Origin: Burkholderiales bacterium
Lineage (GTDB): Bacteria; Pseudomonadota; Gammaproteobacteria; Burkholderiales; Burkholderiaceae_C
Assembly (NCBI GenBank): GCA_003963075.1
Contig: RXJV01000021.1
Coordinates: forward strand, 1 to 35,705
DNA: 35,705 nt
Direction: 5' to 3'
This document shows, piece after piece, positions 1 through 9,900 of the stretch. Numbering within the stretch: position 1 is the stretch's first letter; each line of letters starts with the position of its first letter. The notes under the pieces are model-generated. The model saw nothing but the letters and a program-made list of their open reading frames with translations, was not told the DNA's origin and did not search any database. The position numbers and the translations under genes were made by a program.

Positions 1-132
1 TGGGAGGCGGCGCCGTGCGCAGCCCGCTGGATTGCCTGCCAACTACCGAACTGCCGCAAAGCGGACCTTGGTGAACTTCCGCAATCAGCCTGCAGCCGCC
101 CCTCGTCGCATTGCGCCATCACAGCCCGCTCT

Positions 133-1518
133 TCAGGCCCCCGGCAGCCTCAGCCTCGCAATGCAGCCCTGCGGCACGGCCGCCAACAGTTCGGCGCTGC
201 CGTGATGTCGCTCGGCAATCTCCCTCACGATGGCCAGGCCCAGGCCGCAGCCCTCGCCATGCGGCGCGCCCCGAACAAAGCGCTCGAAGGCGCGTGCGCG
301 AAGCTCGGGCGCCAGGCCCGGGCCGTTGTCCTCGACGTCGATGCGCACCGCGTCGCGTGTGCGCCTGAGCCTCACGGTGATGGCGGCGCCCCGGCCGGCG
401 TAGTGCACGGCGTTGTCGATCAGGTTGACCAAGGCCTCGCGCAGCAGCAGCTCCACGCCCTGCACGCTCACGCCCTCGTCGACCACCTCGACGCCCAGGT
501 CACAGCCGGCGGCCAGCGCGCGTGGCACCGCGCCGGCGGTGGTCTCGCGCACCAGCCGGGCGCAATCCACCAGCGCCCAGCCCTGCACCGCGACCGCCTC
601 GGGCTCGGCGCGGGCCAGCGTCAGCAGCTGCGACACCAGCCGCGCAGCGCGCACCGCGCTCTCGTGCACGCGCTGAAGGCGCTGGCGCTGCGCCGGGTCG
701 GCCGCGCCTTCCAGCGCCAGCTCGGTCTGACTCTTGAGGCCCGCCAGCGGGGTGCGCAACTGGTGGGCGGCGTCGCTGATGAAACGGCGCTGCGTGGCCA
801 GGCTGTGCTGCACCTGGCCGAGCAGTTCGTTGACGGCGCCGGCCAGCGCTCCCACTTCGGGCGGCGCGGCTCGCAGCTGCACCGGGTCCAGCGCATCGGC
901 GCGCCGGCCCTCCATTTCACGCTGCAGCTCGGCCAGTGGGCGCAGGCCGCGGCGAACGCCCGCCCACACACCCATGCTCATCAACGCCACCAGCAGCGAC
1001 AGCGGCAGCGCGGTGTCCAGCAGCATCTGGCGCGCCAACAGCTCGCGCGGTGCGCTGGAGCGGGCAATCTGCACGCGCATGGTGGAGTCCGCCGCGCCCG
1101 CGGCGCCGAGGTGCAGGTCCAGCGACACCATGCGCAGGCGCTCGTTCGCCACCCTCGCGTCGTAGTACACCGGCTCGTTGAGCACCGGGTGCCCGGGTGG
1201 CGCGGGCAGCCGGGCATCGCCCAGCAGCAGCGCCCCGGGCGGCGAGCTGACGAGGTAGAGCACGCGGTCGTCGGGGTCGGCCGCAAGGATGTCCTGAGCC
1301 GAACTCGGCAGGTCGATGAACAGGCCGCTGGCGGTCGGCTTGATCTGGCGCGCCAGCGCCCGCGCCGACTGCAGCAGGCTGGCATCGACCAGTTCGTCGG
1401 CATGCCGCGTGGCCAGCCGGTAGGCACCGAAGGCGGCCACCAGCCACAGCACGAACTGCGGCAGCAACAGCCACAGCAGCAGTTGCCGATGCAGCGAGCG
1501 GCCCTGGGCTGGCTTCAC
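133..1518 (-). CDS. Sensor histidine kinase, TctE/QseC-like
   Basis: Membrane sensor kinase of 461 residues that should phosphorylate the response regulator encoded just upstream. The N-terminus has a hydrophobic segment (LLLWLLLPQFVLWLVAAFGA), then a periplasmic region resembling the 2CSK_N domain of TctE-type kinases, then a second membrane segment (PLSLLVALMSMGVW) and a HAMP-like linker. The cytoplasmic part shows the H-box (SDAAHQLRTPL), N-box (LVNLIDNAVHYA), DNGPGL, FERF and GCGLGLAIV. I chose the GTG at 1518 because its first bases overlap the TGA of the regulator gene (GTGA) and it directly precedes the first membrane segment; an ATG further upstream at 1650 would lie wholly inside the regulator. 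TctE kinases usually sense tricarboxylates, but no tctABC transporter is visible here, so the signal is unknown. Confidence 0.9.
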   Translation of the reverse strand: MKPAQGRSLHRQLLLWLLLPQFVLWLVAAFGAYRLATRHADELVDASLLQSARALARQIKPTASGLFIDLPSSAQDILAADPDDRVLYLVSSPPGALLLGDARLPAPPGHPVLNEPVYYDARVANERLRMVSLDLHLGAAGAADSTMRVQIARSSAPRELLARQMLLDTALPLSLLVALMSMGVWAGVRRGLRPLAELQREMEGRRADALDPVQLRAAPPEVGALAGAVNELLGQVQHSLATQRRFISDAAHQLRTPLAGLKSQTELALEGAADPAQRQRLQRVHESAVRAARLVSQLLTLARAEPEAVAVQGWALVDCARLVRETTAGAVPRALAAGCDLGVEVVDEGVSVQGVELLLREALVNLIDNAVHYAGRGAAITVRLRRTRDAVRIDVEDNGPGLAPELRARAFERFVRGAPHGEGCGLGLAIVREIAERHHGSAELLAAVPQGCIARLRLPGA

Positions 1519-2177
1519 GCGCTGGTGGCGGTGGCTTCGAGCAGATAGCCCAGGCCACGCACAGTGCGCACGGCCACGCCCGAGCCGTCGAGCTTCTTGC
1601 GCAGCCGGTGGATGTAGACCTCGATGGAGCCGCTGTCCTCGCTGCCCCAAGCCTCGACGATCTGGGGTTTGGTGACGACCCGGTCACGCTCGGTGAGCAG
1701 CAGCTCCAGCAGCGTCCACTCCCGCGGGCTCAGCTCCACCGGCTCGCCGGCCACCGTCGCTCGGCGCGCGCTGCGGTCCAGGCTCAGGCCGCGCAGCTGG
1801 ATGGCCGGGCCCGCCGGGCGGCCGCGGCGCAGCAGCGCCTGCAGGCGCGCTTCCAGTTCGGGGAAGTCGAAGGGCTTGGTCAGGTAGTCGTCCGCACCGG
1901 CCTGCAGGCCTGCGACGCGATGCTCGAGCGCGTCCAGCGCGGTCAACACCAGGATGGGCAGGCTGCGGCCGGCCTCGCGCACGCGCTTGAGCACGGTCAG
2001 GCCGTCCACCATCGGAAGCCCGAGGTCCAGCACCGCGATGTCGAAGTCCTGCTTGCGCAGCAGGTACTCCGCCACCGCGCCGTTGTCGGCCCACTCGACC
2101 TTGAATGACGCGCGGCCCAACTGCTGCTGCAGCGCATCGGCCAACACGGTGTCGTCTTCGACAAGCAACAGGTTCAT
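1515..2177 (-). CDS. Response regulator, OmpR/TctD-like
   Basis: DNA-binding response regulator of 220 residues. The receiver domain (about 1-115) has acidic residues E7/D8/D9, the phospho-acceptor D51 in VLDLGLP, T79 and K101 (YLTKPFDF). The C-terminal winged helix (about 125-215) carries SPREWTLLELLL and VEVYIHRLRKKL-type recognition sequence (here IEVYIHRLRKKL) and ends in VRTVRGLGYLLE. It is translated first in a two-gene operon and its stop overlaps the kinase start. Its targets are not evident; the adjacent PEP-CTERM gene is transcribed divergently from the same 229-base intergenic region and is one candidate. Confidence 0.93.
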   Translation of the reverse strand: MNLLLVEDDTVLADALQQQLGRASFKVEWADNGAVAEYLLRKQDFDIAVLDLGLPMVDGLTVLKRVREAGRSLPILVLTALDALEHRVAGLQAGADDYLTKPFDFPELEARLQALLRRGRPAGPAIQLRGLSLDRSARRATVAGEPVELSPREWTLLELLLTERDRVVTKPQIVEAWGSEDSGSIEVYIHRLRKKLDGSGVAVRTVRGLGYLLEATATSA

Positions 2178-2406
2178 CGGCGGAACTGTAGCGGCGCTGC
2201 GGCAAGCGGCGTGCGCACCAGCTACAGCGTTCGAATCCGTGTTGCGACCTCGCCCGCTTTCACTTGCCGGCCGCAGTGGAAGACAGGTGCAACTGTGTCA
2301 GTCCGGAGGGAACCCATGGTCCGTTCGGATCCCACATGATCTAGGGGTCGAACTTCAATGTGATCGCGGGTTCAATCCGTGGAAAAGCATCACCGGAGTC
2401 CACGCC

Positions 2407-3294
2407 ATGAACTGCACGCTGCGTTCTCGTTCGCTCCCCACGTGGTGCGCCTCGGCAATGTTGCTCGTTGTTGCGAGCACGGCTGCTTTGCCGGCGCGAG
2501 CGCAGGGCATCGACTCGCTGGCTCAGTTCCGCAACGACGTCTGGAAGCAGACCGACAGCGGCACGGTGACCCCAATCGGCAGCTTCTTCGGGCAGCGGGC
2601 AAACACCTACTCGACGGAGCTCAGTGGCGGCGTTTTTTCAGACCCCTTCGGCAACAGCTTTCCGCTCACGCTTGCGGGCTTCGTGACCGACCCCGTTGGC
2701 CTGCTGAAGGCCTATGACTACCAGACCGGCTATTTCGCGAATCGCGCCGCGATGGATGCCGCCTTCGGGCTCGGCACCTACAGGGCCACGCTGACCGGCT
2801 CGGGCACGACGACGGCCGGTGCGTCCATCACCGCGGACTCGCTGGACCGCTACGCGAACAACCTGCCGCAGCTGAGCGGTGATTCCTTTTCGCGCCTTCA
2901 AGGTGCCGATGCAGCGACCGACCTCACCGTGACCTTCGATGCGACGAACAACCTTGGCGTCACCGGCGTGAATGGCAGCTACATCTTTTTCAAGGTGATG
3001 GCATCCGACGGGGCGGTCGTGTTCGCACGGGATTTCCAGCCGGATTCGCTGACGTCGGTGACGATCCCGGCCCAGACCCTGCTGCCCGGAGCCTCGTACC
3101 GCTTCGATCTGGACTATTCGAATCGCACCATCGTGCCTGCCGAAGGCGGTGCGGTTCGCCCGGGAACATTGGCCTACGACGTACGCGTCTTTGGCAACTT
3201 CGCCACCGCGGCGGCCGTGCCCGAACCCCAGTCGCTCTGGCTGATGGCTGTCGGTGGCCTGGCACTTGTGGCCTGGAAACGCCGGCGGGCATAG
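2407..3294 (+). CDS. PEP-CTERM sorting-domain exported protein
   Basis: Protein of 295 residues with an N-terminal signal peptide (hydrophobic run ending ALPARAQG, residues about 12-34) and a C-terminal PEP-CTERM signal: VPEP at about residue 271, a hydrophobic helix (LWLMAVGGLALVAW) and a KRRRA tail. In the known system, exosortase (EpsH/XrtA) recognises this tail and the protein is delivered to the cell surface, typically with exopolysaccharide. The middle is rich in Gly, Thr, Asp and Asn, beta-strand-like, with no catalytic motif I recognise. The ATG at 2407 follows CCGGAG by 8 bases. No exosortase gene lies in the window. Function unknown; the sorting call is secure. Confidence 0.88.
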   Translation: MNCTLRSRSLPTWCASAMLLVVASTAALPARAQGIDSLAQFRNDVWKQTDSGTVTPIGSFFGQRANTYSTELSGGVFSDPFGNSFPLTLAGFVTDPVGLLKAYDYQTGYFANRAAMDAAFGLGTYRATLTGSGTTTAGASITADSLDRYANNLPQLSGDSFSRLQGADAATDLTVTFDATNNLGVTGVNGSYIFFKVMASDGAVVFARDFQPDSLTSVTIPAQTLLPGASYRFDLDYSNRTIVPAEGGAVRPGTLAYDVRVFGNFATAAAVPEPQSLWLMAVGGLALVAWKRRRA

Positions 3295-3641
3295 CCGCCG
3301 AGCCGAGGGGCGCGGCCGATTCAAAACAGCGCTGCGTCCGGAATCAGCCCCGCCTGCTTCGTCGCCGGCGCGTCCCGCCGCATCTCCAGCCGCGAATTGC
3401 CATCAGACCCGCCGATCATCCCGGTGCGGGTGACGCGGCCCATCACAGCCTGCGTCGACGGCCGCCCTGGGCCGCGGGCGCGCGATGTGCCAGTTCGGCG
3501 AACCGCAAAGCCAGCCCTGGCATGGCCATGGGCCGCCCTGACCAGGCGGAGCTGCGTGGCTGCGGTCCAGGCGCCACGCGATCTCCCTTGCGGCACCGCC
3601 ACTGATGTTCAAACCCGATTGAAACAGCCAAATCACCCACA

Positions 3642-3661
3642 CCAAGCAAGCGCTTGCTTGG
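3642..3661. promoter_or_regulatory. 20-bp perfect palindrome, probable TetR operator
   Basis: CCAAGCAAGCGCTTGCTTGG is its own reverse complement over all 20 bases. It ends 29 bases before the TetR start codon and overlaps a possible -35 element, which is the usual arrangement for an autoregulated TetR-family efflux operon. That the adjacent TetR protein binds it is inferred from position. Confidence 0.8.
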
Positions 3662-3682
3662 ATTGGGGAACTCCCTTAGAGT
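3654..3682 (+). promoter_or_regulatory. Candidate sigma-70 promoter of the efflux operon
   Basis: TTGCTT (3654-3659), a 17-base spacer and TAGAGT (3677-3682) give a fair sigma-70 match. The -35 hexamer lies inside the palindrome, so a bound repressor would block polymerase. The predicted transcript start falls almost at the ATG at 3691, and no Shine-Dalgarno sequence is visible, so the message may be leaderless or nearly so. Confidence 0.5.
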
Positions 3683-3690
3683 GCGCGCCC

Positions 3691-4329
3691 ATGGCTGTAC
3701 TCACCCCCTCCACCACCGGCTCGCTGGCGCCGCGCGAACGCCTGCTGGCGGTGGCTGCCCGGCTGTTCGGCGAGCGCGGCCTCGACCCCGTCACGACGCG
3801 CGAGATCTGCGCCGCCGCCGGCGTGAACCCCGGCGCCATCCATTACCACTTCGGTGACAAGGACGGCCTCTACCGCGAGGTGCTGCGCCTGCCGATCCAG
3901 GCCCCGAGCCAGGAGCTGCAGGGCTTCGATGCGCCCGAGCTGAGCCTGCACGAGGCGATCCGGCGCTTTCTGCAGCCCTTCCTGACCGACGACGACGCCT
4001 GCAGCGCCCAGCTCTTCCTGCGCGAGATGCAGGCGCCGAGCGCGATCTTTCTGGAGTCGGTCGCGCGGGACGTCGCGCCCATCTTCGAGCGCTTCGTCGG
4101 CCTGCTGGCCCGCCACGCCGGCATGGCCGAACCGACGCCGGCCCTCGTCCAGCTCGCGATGGGCCTGCAGGCCATGGCTCACGACTACGCGATGAGCCGG
4201 CCGCTGATGGACGCCTTCTACCCCGGCCTGCTGGCCGACGACCCGCGGCTGGAACAGACCGGCCGCCGCCTCGCGGACTGGGGCTGCGCCCTGGTCGAGT
4301 TCGAACGCCAACGCCACGCCAACCGATGA
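3691..4329 (+). CDS. TetR-family repressor of RND efflux operon
   Basis: Repressor of 212 residues. The helix-turn-helix is at about residues 12-58 (AARLFGERGLDPVTTREICAAAGVNPGAIHYHFGDKDGLY), a clear TetR_N domain. The C-terminal ligand domain (LFLREMQAPSAIFLESVARDVAPIFERF) resembles the CecR/DUF1956 type, an assignment I hold loosely. The frame is open further upstream, but the ATG at 3691 is chosen because the domain begins there and the palindrome and promoter lie just before it. Its last bases overlap the next start (ATGA at 4326), so it is co-transcribed with the pump and probably represses its own operon until a pump substrate binds. Confidence 0.92.
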   Translation: MAVLTPSTTGSLAPRERLLAVAARLFGERGLDPVTTREICAAAGVNPGAIHYHFGDKDGLYREVLRLPIQAPSQELQGFDAPELSLHEAIRRFLQPFLTDDDACSAQLFLREMQAPSAIFLESVARDVAPIFERFVGLLARHAGMAEPTPALVQLAMGLQAMAHDYAMSRPLMDAFYPGLLADDPRLEQTGRRLADWGCALVEFERQRHANR

Positions 4330-5831
4330 AACGCCTCGCCCTTCTGCCGGCCACCGCCCTGGCCGTCACCCTGCTGTTGGCCGGCTGCTCCACGCTGCCG
4401 CCCGCCCCGCCGCCGGACACTGCCGCGATTCCCGCCGCCTGGCGCTCGCCCCTGCCCCATGGCGGCAGCGCTGCCGAGCTGGCCCGCTGGTGGCAGGCCT
4501 TTGACGACCCCGCCCTGGCACGGCTGGTCGAGCGCGCGCAGGCCGCCAGCCCGACGCTGGCCCAGGCCGCGGCCCGGCGCCGCCAGGCCGAAGCCGGTGC
4601 CGCCCAGGCCCGCGCCGGGTTGATGCCCCAGATCGGCGCCCAGGGCCAGGCCCAGCGCGGCAATTCGCTGAACGGCCTGCCGGGCGCCAGCAGCCTGCTC
4701 AGCGCCAAGCTCAGCGCCAGCTGGGAGGTCGACCTCTTCAGCGGCCAGCGCGCCGGCGCCGATGCCGCTGCGGCACTGGCCGGCGCCGCCACGGCCGACT
4801 GGCATGCCGCCCGTGTCAGCCTGGCCGCCGATGTGGCCCAGGCCTATGTGCAGCTGCGGCTGGCCCAGGCTCGTGAGGAAGCGGCGGAGCTGGACACCCG
4901 CTTTGCCGAACAGATCGCCGGGTGGGGCCGGCAGCAGCAGGCCGCCGGCCTGATCAGCGCCAGCGATGCCGCCCTGCTGAACACCTCGCGCGCCGTCGCC
5001 GCCGCCGGCCGCAGCCAGTCGCGGGCCGAGGCCCAGATCGCGCTGCAGACCCTGGCCCTGCTGTGCGGCAGCACGGCCGACAGCCTGACCGCCGAGCTGG
5101 CGCCGCCGCCGGTGGCCAGCGAGGGCCTGGCGCTGCGCCGCAGCCAGCCGCATGCACCGGCCTTTGACGTCAACGCCCTGCCCGCCGGCTTGCTGGCCCA
5201 GCGGCCCGACGTGGCGGCGGCCCACCAGCGCTGGCTGGCGGCGCTGCTGCAAAAGCGCCAGGCCGATGCCCAGCGCTGGCCGCAGCTCAACCTGTCGGCC
5301 CTGGCGGGCGGCGACCTGTTGCGCGTGGGCGGCCGCAGCCAGAACACCCGCCCGTGGTCGCTCGGGCCGACGCTGACGCTGCCGCTGTTCGATGGTGGCG
5401 CGCTGCTGGCCTCGGCCGAGGGCGCGCAGGCCGCTGCCGATGCGGCCGGCGCCGCGCTGCAGGCCCAGTGGCAGGCGGCCGTCGCCGAGGTCGAGGAGGC
5501 CCTGCAGCGCGTGGCCGCCGGCGCCGAGCGCGAACGCGAGGTGGACGCCGTGCGCCGCGAGTGGGAGGGCATTGCCCGCCGCACCGGCGCCCAGGCCCTG
5601 GCCGGGCTGCAAAGCGGCACCCAACGCAACACCACCTTCCGCAATGCGCTGGCCGCCTACGACGCCGTGCTGGGTGTGCGCGCCGAGCAGGCCCTGGCCT
5701 GGATCCGCCTCTACCGCACCCTGGGCGGCGGCTGGCAGACGACCGCCCAGCCGACGGCCACCCCCACGCCCACCCCCACGGCCGCCCCCGCCGACCCAAC
5801 CACCCCCACCCCCCCGCTGGCCAGCCGCTGA
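4326..5831 (+). CDS. RND efflux outer-membrane lipoprotein (NodT/OprM type)
   Basis: Outer-membrane channel subunit of 501 residues that would connect the adaptor and permease to the cell exterior. A lipoprotein signal is present (LLLAGC, lipid-modified Cys21), followed by a WW-containing segment and two long outer membrane efflux protein repeats rich in Ala, Gln and Arg (about 60-280 and 290-470), including AQRPDVAAAHQRW and LPLFDGG, which are typical of the OprM/NodT family. It overlaps the TetR gene by four bases and the adaptor starts 3 bases after its stop. Oddity: the last 27 or so residues are a Pro/Thr-rich low-complexity tail (TPTPTPTAAP) not usual for the family. Confidence 0.93.
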   Translation: MKRLALLPATALAVTLLLAGCSTLPPAPPPDTAAIPAAWRSPLPHGGSAAELARWWQAFDDPALARLVERAQAASPTLAQAAARRRQAEAGAAQARAGLMPQIGAQGQAQRGNSLNGLPGASSLLSAKLSASWEVDLFSGQRAGADAAAALAGAATADWHAARVSLAADVAQAYVQLRLAQAREEAAELDTRFAEQIAGWGRQQQAAGLISASDAALLNTSRAVAAAGRSQSRAEAQIALQTLALLCGSTADSLTAELAPPPVASEGLALRRSQPHAPAFDVNALPAGLLAQRPDVAAAHQRWLAALLQKRQADAQRWPQLNLSALAGGDLLRVGGRSQNTRPWSLGPTLTLPLFDGGALLASAEGAQAAADAAGAALQAQWQAAVAEVEEALQRVAAGAEREREVDAVRREWEGIARRTGAQALAGLQSGTQRNTTFRNALAAYDAVLGVRAEQALAWIRLYRTLGGGWQTTAQPTATPTPTPTAAPADPTTPTPPLASR

Positions 5832-5834
5832 CCC

Positions 5835-6935
5835 ATGAAGCACCGCACCCCCCTCACCGCCGCGGCCCTGTCGGCCGCATTGACCGTGGCCCTGGCGGCC
5901 GGCTTTCTGCTGGCCCTGTCCGGCCCCGCCCAGGCGGACTCGGCCACCAGCGCCCCGGCCCGGCCGGCGTTGACGGTCAAGCGCACCATCGCCCAGACGG
6001 CCACCTGGCCGCTGACGCTGTCGGCCACCGGCTCCATCGCGCCCTGGCAGGAGGTCGTCATCGGCGCCGAAATCGGTGGCCAGCGGCTCGCCGAGCTGCG
6101 CGTCGACGTGGGTGACCGCGTCAAGAAGGGCCAGCTGCTGGCGCGGCTGTCGCCCGGCACGCTGGAGGCCGACCTGGCCGCCGGCCGCGCCGCGCTGCTG
6201 GAGGCCGAGGCCTCCGCCCGCGAATCCCGCCAGACCGCCGAGCGCGTGAAGACCCTGCAGGGCAGCGAGGCGCTGTCGCCCCAAGCCATCGACCAGGCCG
6301 TTGCCGCCGAGGCCGCGGGCCAGGCCCGTGTGGCCGCCGCCAAGGCCCGGGTGCAGGCCGACGAGCTGCGCCTGGCCTACACCCAGGTCAAGGCGCCGGA
6401 CGACGGCGTCATCAGCGCCCGCATCGCCACGCCCGGCGCGCTGGTGCAGCCGGGCCAGGAGCTGTTCCGGCTGCAGCGCCAGGGCCGCCTGGAATGGCGG
6501 GCCGAGGTGCCGGGCGCCGAGCTGGCGCCGCTGAAGCCGGGCCAGCTGGTGCGCCTGCAGCCCAGCGGCGCGCCCGCCGTGGAAGGCCGCGTGCGCCGGG
6601 TGGCGCCGGCGGTGGATGCCCAGACCCGCAACGGCCTGGTCTATGTGGACCTGAAGCCGGGCGAGGCCCTGCGCGCCGGCCTGTTCGCGCGCGGTGACTT
6701 CGTGCTCGGCGAGCGCCCCGCGTTGACCCTGCCGCAGACCGCGGTGCTGCTGCGCGACGGCTTCAGCTATGTGTTCCGCATCGAGGGCAGTCAGGTGAGC
6801 CAGACCAAGGTGGAGGTCGGCCGCCGCGAGGGCAGCCGGGTGGAGATCCGCCAGGGGCTGCAGGCCGGCGCGGCGGTGGTCGAGGCGGGCGTGGGCTTCC
6901 TCGCCGATGGCGACACCGTTCGCATCGCACCCTGA
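5835..6935 (+). CDS. RND efflux periplasmic adaptor subunit
   Basis: Membrane-fusion protein of 366 residues that bridges the inner-membrane pump and the outer-membrane channel. The signal peptide ends near AQADS (about residue 35). The biotinyl-lipoyl half-motifs (GDRVKKGQLLARL and IATPGALVQPGQELFRL) flank an alpha-hairpin (about 105-175), followed by a beta-barrel domain (RVRRVAPAVDAQTRNGLVYVDL) and a membrane-proximal domain ending in FLADGDTVRIAP. This is the HlyD/AcrA family order. It lies between the channel and permease genes with 3- and 11-base gaps, so the three subunits are clearly co-expressed. Confidence 0.93.
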   Translation: MKHRTPLTAAALSAALTVALAAGFLLALSGPAQADSATSAPARPALTVKRTIAQTATWPLTLSATGSIAPWQEVVIGAEIGGQRLAELRVDVGDRVKKGQLLARLSPGTLEADLAAGRAALLEAEASARESRQTAERVKTLQGSEALSPQAIDQAVAAEAAGQARVAAAKARVQADELRLAYTQVKAPDDGVISARIATPGALVQPGQELFRLQRQGRLEWRAEVPGAELAPLKPGQLVRLQPSGAPAVEGRVRRVAPAVDAQTRNGLVYVDLKPGEALRAGLFARGDFVLGERPALTLPQTAVLLRDGFSYVFRIEGSQVSQTKVEVGRREGSRVEIRQGLQAGAAVVEAGVGFLADGDTVRIAP

Positions 6936-6946
6936 GGAGGCGGGCC

Positions 6947-9900
6947 ATGTTCAATGTTTCGCGCTGGTCCATCGCCAACCCGGTGCCGGCCATCATGCTC
7001 TTCATCATGCTGACTGCCGCCGGGCTCTACGGCTTCCAGCGGATGAAGATCCAGCAGTTCCCCGACATCGAGCTGCCCACCATCGTCGTCAGCGCCTCGC
7101 TGCCCGGCGCCGCGCCGGCGCAGATGGAAACCGAGGTGGCGCGCAAGATCGAGAACTCGGTCGCCAGCGCCCAGGGCGTCAAGCATGTCTACACCAAGGT
7201 CCAGGACGGCCTGGCCACGGTGACCGTGGAGTACCGGCTGGAACGCCCGCTGCAGGAGGCCCTGGACGACACCCGCGATGCGGTGGCGCGCATCCGCGCC
7301 GAGCTGCCGGCCGACCTGCGCGATCCGGTCATCACCAAGATGAATCTGTCGGGCCTGCCGGTGCTGACCTACACCGTGTCGTCCGAGCGCATGGACGACG
7401 AGGCACTGTCCTGGTTTGTCGACAACCAGGTCGCCAAGCGGCTGCTGGCGGTGCGCGGCGTGGGTTCGGTGGCTCGGGTGGGCGGCGTGACGCGCGAGGT
7501 GCGCATCGAGCTGGACCCGCAGCGCCTGCTGGCCCTGGGCGTGACCGCAGCCCAGGTGTCGCGCCAGCTCAAGCAGGTGCAGCAGGAGGCCCCCGGCGGC
7601 CGGGCCCAGCTGGGTGGCGCCGAGCAGTCGTTGCGCACCATCGCCACGGTCAAGAGCGCCGAGGAAGTGGCGGCGCTCGACATCCCGCTGGGCGACGGCC
7701 GCCGCGTGCGGCTGGACCAGGTGGCAAGCGTGCGCGACACCGTGGCCGAGCGCCGCAGCGGCGCCTTCCTGAACGGCAAGCCGGTGGTGGGCTTCGAGAT
7801 CGTCCGCGCCCGGGGTGCCGGCGAGGTCGATGTGGCCAAGCGCCTCAAGCCGGCGCTGGAGGAGCTCAAGGCCGCCCACCCGGACGTGACCGTCACCGAG
7901 GCCTTCAACTTCGTCGACCCGGTGATCGAGAACTACCACGGCAGCATGTCGCTGCTGCTGGAGGGCGCGCTGCTGGCCGTCGTCGTCGTGTGGTTCTTCC
8001 TGCGCGACTGGCGGGCCACGCTGGTCAGCGCGGTGGCGCTGCCGCTGTCGGCCATCCCGACCTTCTGGGTGATGGAGATGATGGGCTTCACGCTCAATGT
8101 CGTGACGCTGCTGAGCCTGTCCCTCGTCATCGGCGTGCTGGTGGACGATGCCATCGTCGAGATCGAGAACATCATGCGCCACCTCAACATGGGCAAGACG
8201 CCGCTGGAGGCGGCGCGCGAGGCGGCGGACGAAATCGGCCTGGCCGTGATCGCGACCACCTTCACGTTGATCGCGGTCTTCCTGCCCACGGCCTTCATGA
8301 GCGGCATCGTGGGCAAGTTCTTCGTGCAGTTCGGCTGGACGGCATCGATCGCGGTGTTCTTCTCACTGGTCGTCGCGCGGCTGCTCACGCCGATGATGGC
8401 GGCCTATCTGCTCAAGCCCTCGACGCGGCCGCACACCGAGCCCTTCTGGATGCCGGCCTACATGAAGGCGGCGCGCTGGGCCTTCACGCACAAGGGCAAG
8501 ACCCTGGCCATCACGGCGGCCTTCAGCGTGGCCGCCTGCACGCCGCTGTTCATGGGCAAGGTGCCCGGCGCGTTTTTGCCGCCGGACGACCTGAGCCAGA
8601 GCCAGATCAACCTGGAGCTGCCGCCCGGCAGCACCTATGAGGAGACCCGCGCCATCGCCGCGCAGGCCCATGCCGTGGCGGCCGCCCACCCACACGTGAA
8701 GCTGGTCTACACCGCCGTGGGCGGCGGCAATGCCGGCGGCGACCCGTTCTCGATGGGCGGCGCGCCCGAGGCCCGCAAGGCCACACTGACGCTCAATCTG
8801 ACGCCCCGACAGGAGCGCCGCGGCATCAGCAAGCAGCAGATCGAGCAGGAGCTGCGCGAACAGTTGCAAGGCATCGCCGGCGCACGCATCAAGGTGAGCC
8901 TGGGCGGCTCCAACAACAAATACCAGCTCGTGCTCGCCGGCGAGGATGGCGAGGCCCTGGCCGCCCATGCCGCCAAGGTGGAGCAGGAGCTGCGCCGCCT
9001 GCCCGACATCGGCCAGGTCATCAGCAGCTCCAGCCTGCAACGCCCCGAGCTGATCGTGCGGCCCGATGCCGCGCGTGCGGCCGACCTCGGCGTGTCTACC
9101 GCCGCGATCGCCGAGACCCTGCGCATCGCCACCGCCGGCGACTACGACCAGCTGCTGCCCAAGCTCAACCTGAGCCAGCGCCAGGTGCCCATCGTCGTGC
9201 GCCTGCCCGACGCGGCGCGCGCCGACCTCGCGCTGCTCGGCGAGCTGACCCTGCCCGGCGCCCGTGGCCCGGTGCCGCTGCGCCAGGTGGCCGAGCTGCA
9301 GCTCACCAGCGGCCCGGCCGAGATCGACCGCTACGACCGGCTGCGCAATATCAACTTCGAGATCGAGCTCAACGGCCTGCCGCTGTCCGAGGTGCAGGCC
9401 GCCGCAGCGGCCCTGCCCAGCGTCGCCAACCTGCCGCCGGGCATCCGCAAGGCCGAGATCGGTGACGCCGAGGCCTTTGCGGAACTCGGCCAGGGTTTCG
9501 CGCTCGCGATGGGCACCGGCGTGGCCTGCATCTACATCGTGCTGGTGCTGCTGTTTCACGCCTGGGTGCAGCCGGTCACCATCCTCGGCGCGCTGGTGCT
9601 GTCCGTCCCGGGCGCCATCCTGGCGCTGTTCGTGACCGACACCGACCTTTCCATGCCGGCCATGATCGGCATGATCATGCTGATGGGCATCGCGACCAAG
9701 AACTCCATCCTGCTGGTGGAGTACGCCCTCGTCGCTCAGCGCGAGCAGGGCCTGTCACGCCTGGAGGCACTGCTCGACGCCTGCCACAAGCGCGCCCGCC
9801 CGATCATCATGACGACCCTTGCCATGGGCGCCGGCATGATGCCCATCGCCCTGGGCTTTGGCACCGACCCGAGCTTCCGCGCACCGATGGCCATCGTCGT

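Larger units (their letters stand above)
3295..3690. other. Intergenic region without a recognised gene
   Basis: About 396 bases between the PEP-CTERM gene and the TetR gene. Several open frames cross it on both strands, but none shows a recognisable domain or a convincing ribosome site. Near its right end is the 20-base palindrome described separately. An imperfect inverted repeat (TGTTCAA at about 3606 with TTGAAACA at about 3619) lies upstream of that palindrome and could be a weaker second site. The remainder could hold a decayed gene; I cannot identify one. Confidence 0.5.

Noticed and set aside
1-132. Possible gene or terminator at the left edge
   Set aside because: No frame with support and no T-tailed hairpin after the kinase stop; too little sequence to judge.
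3321-3602. 93-codon minus-strand frame as a gene
   Set aside because: No ribosome site, no recognised family and overlap with other equally open frames; left as unexplained intergenic sequence.
3642-3661. TetR palindrome as a further member of the LacI-type operator set
   Set aside because: Both contain AAGCGCTT, but the flanks differ (CCAAGC against TGA), the site belongs to an efflux operon, and its position fits the adjacent TetR gene.
4218-6284. 688-codon open frame on the minus strand
   Set aside because: It is antisense to the TetR, efflux channel and adaptor genes, has no recognisable domain, and is an expected by-product of high G+C codon bias.
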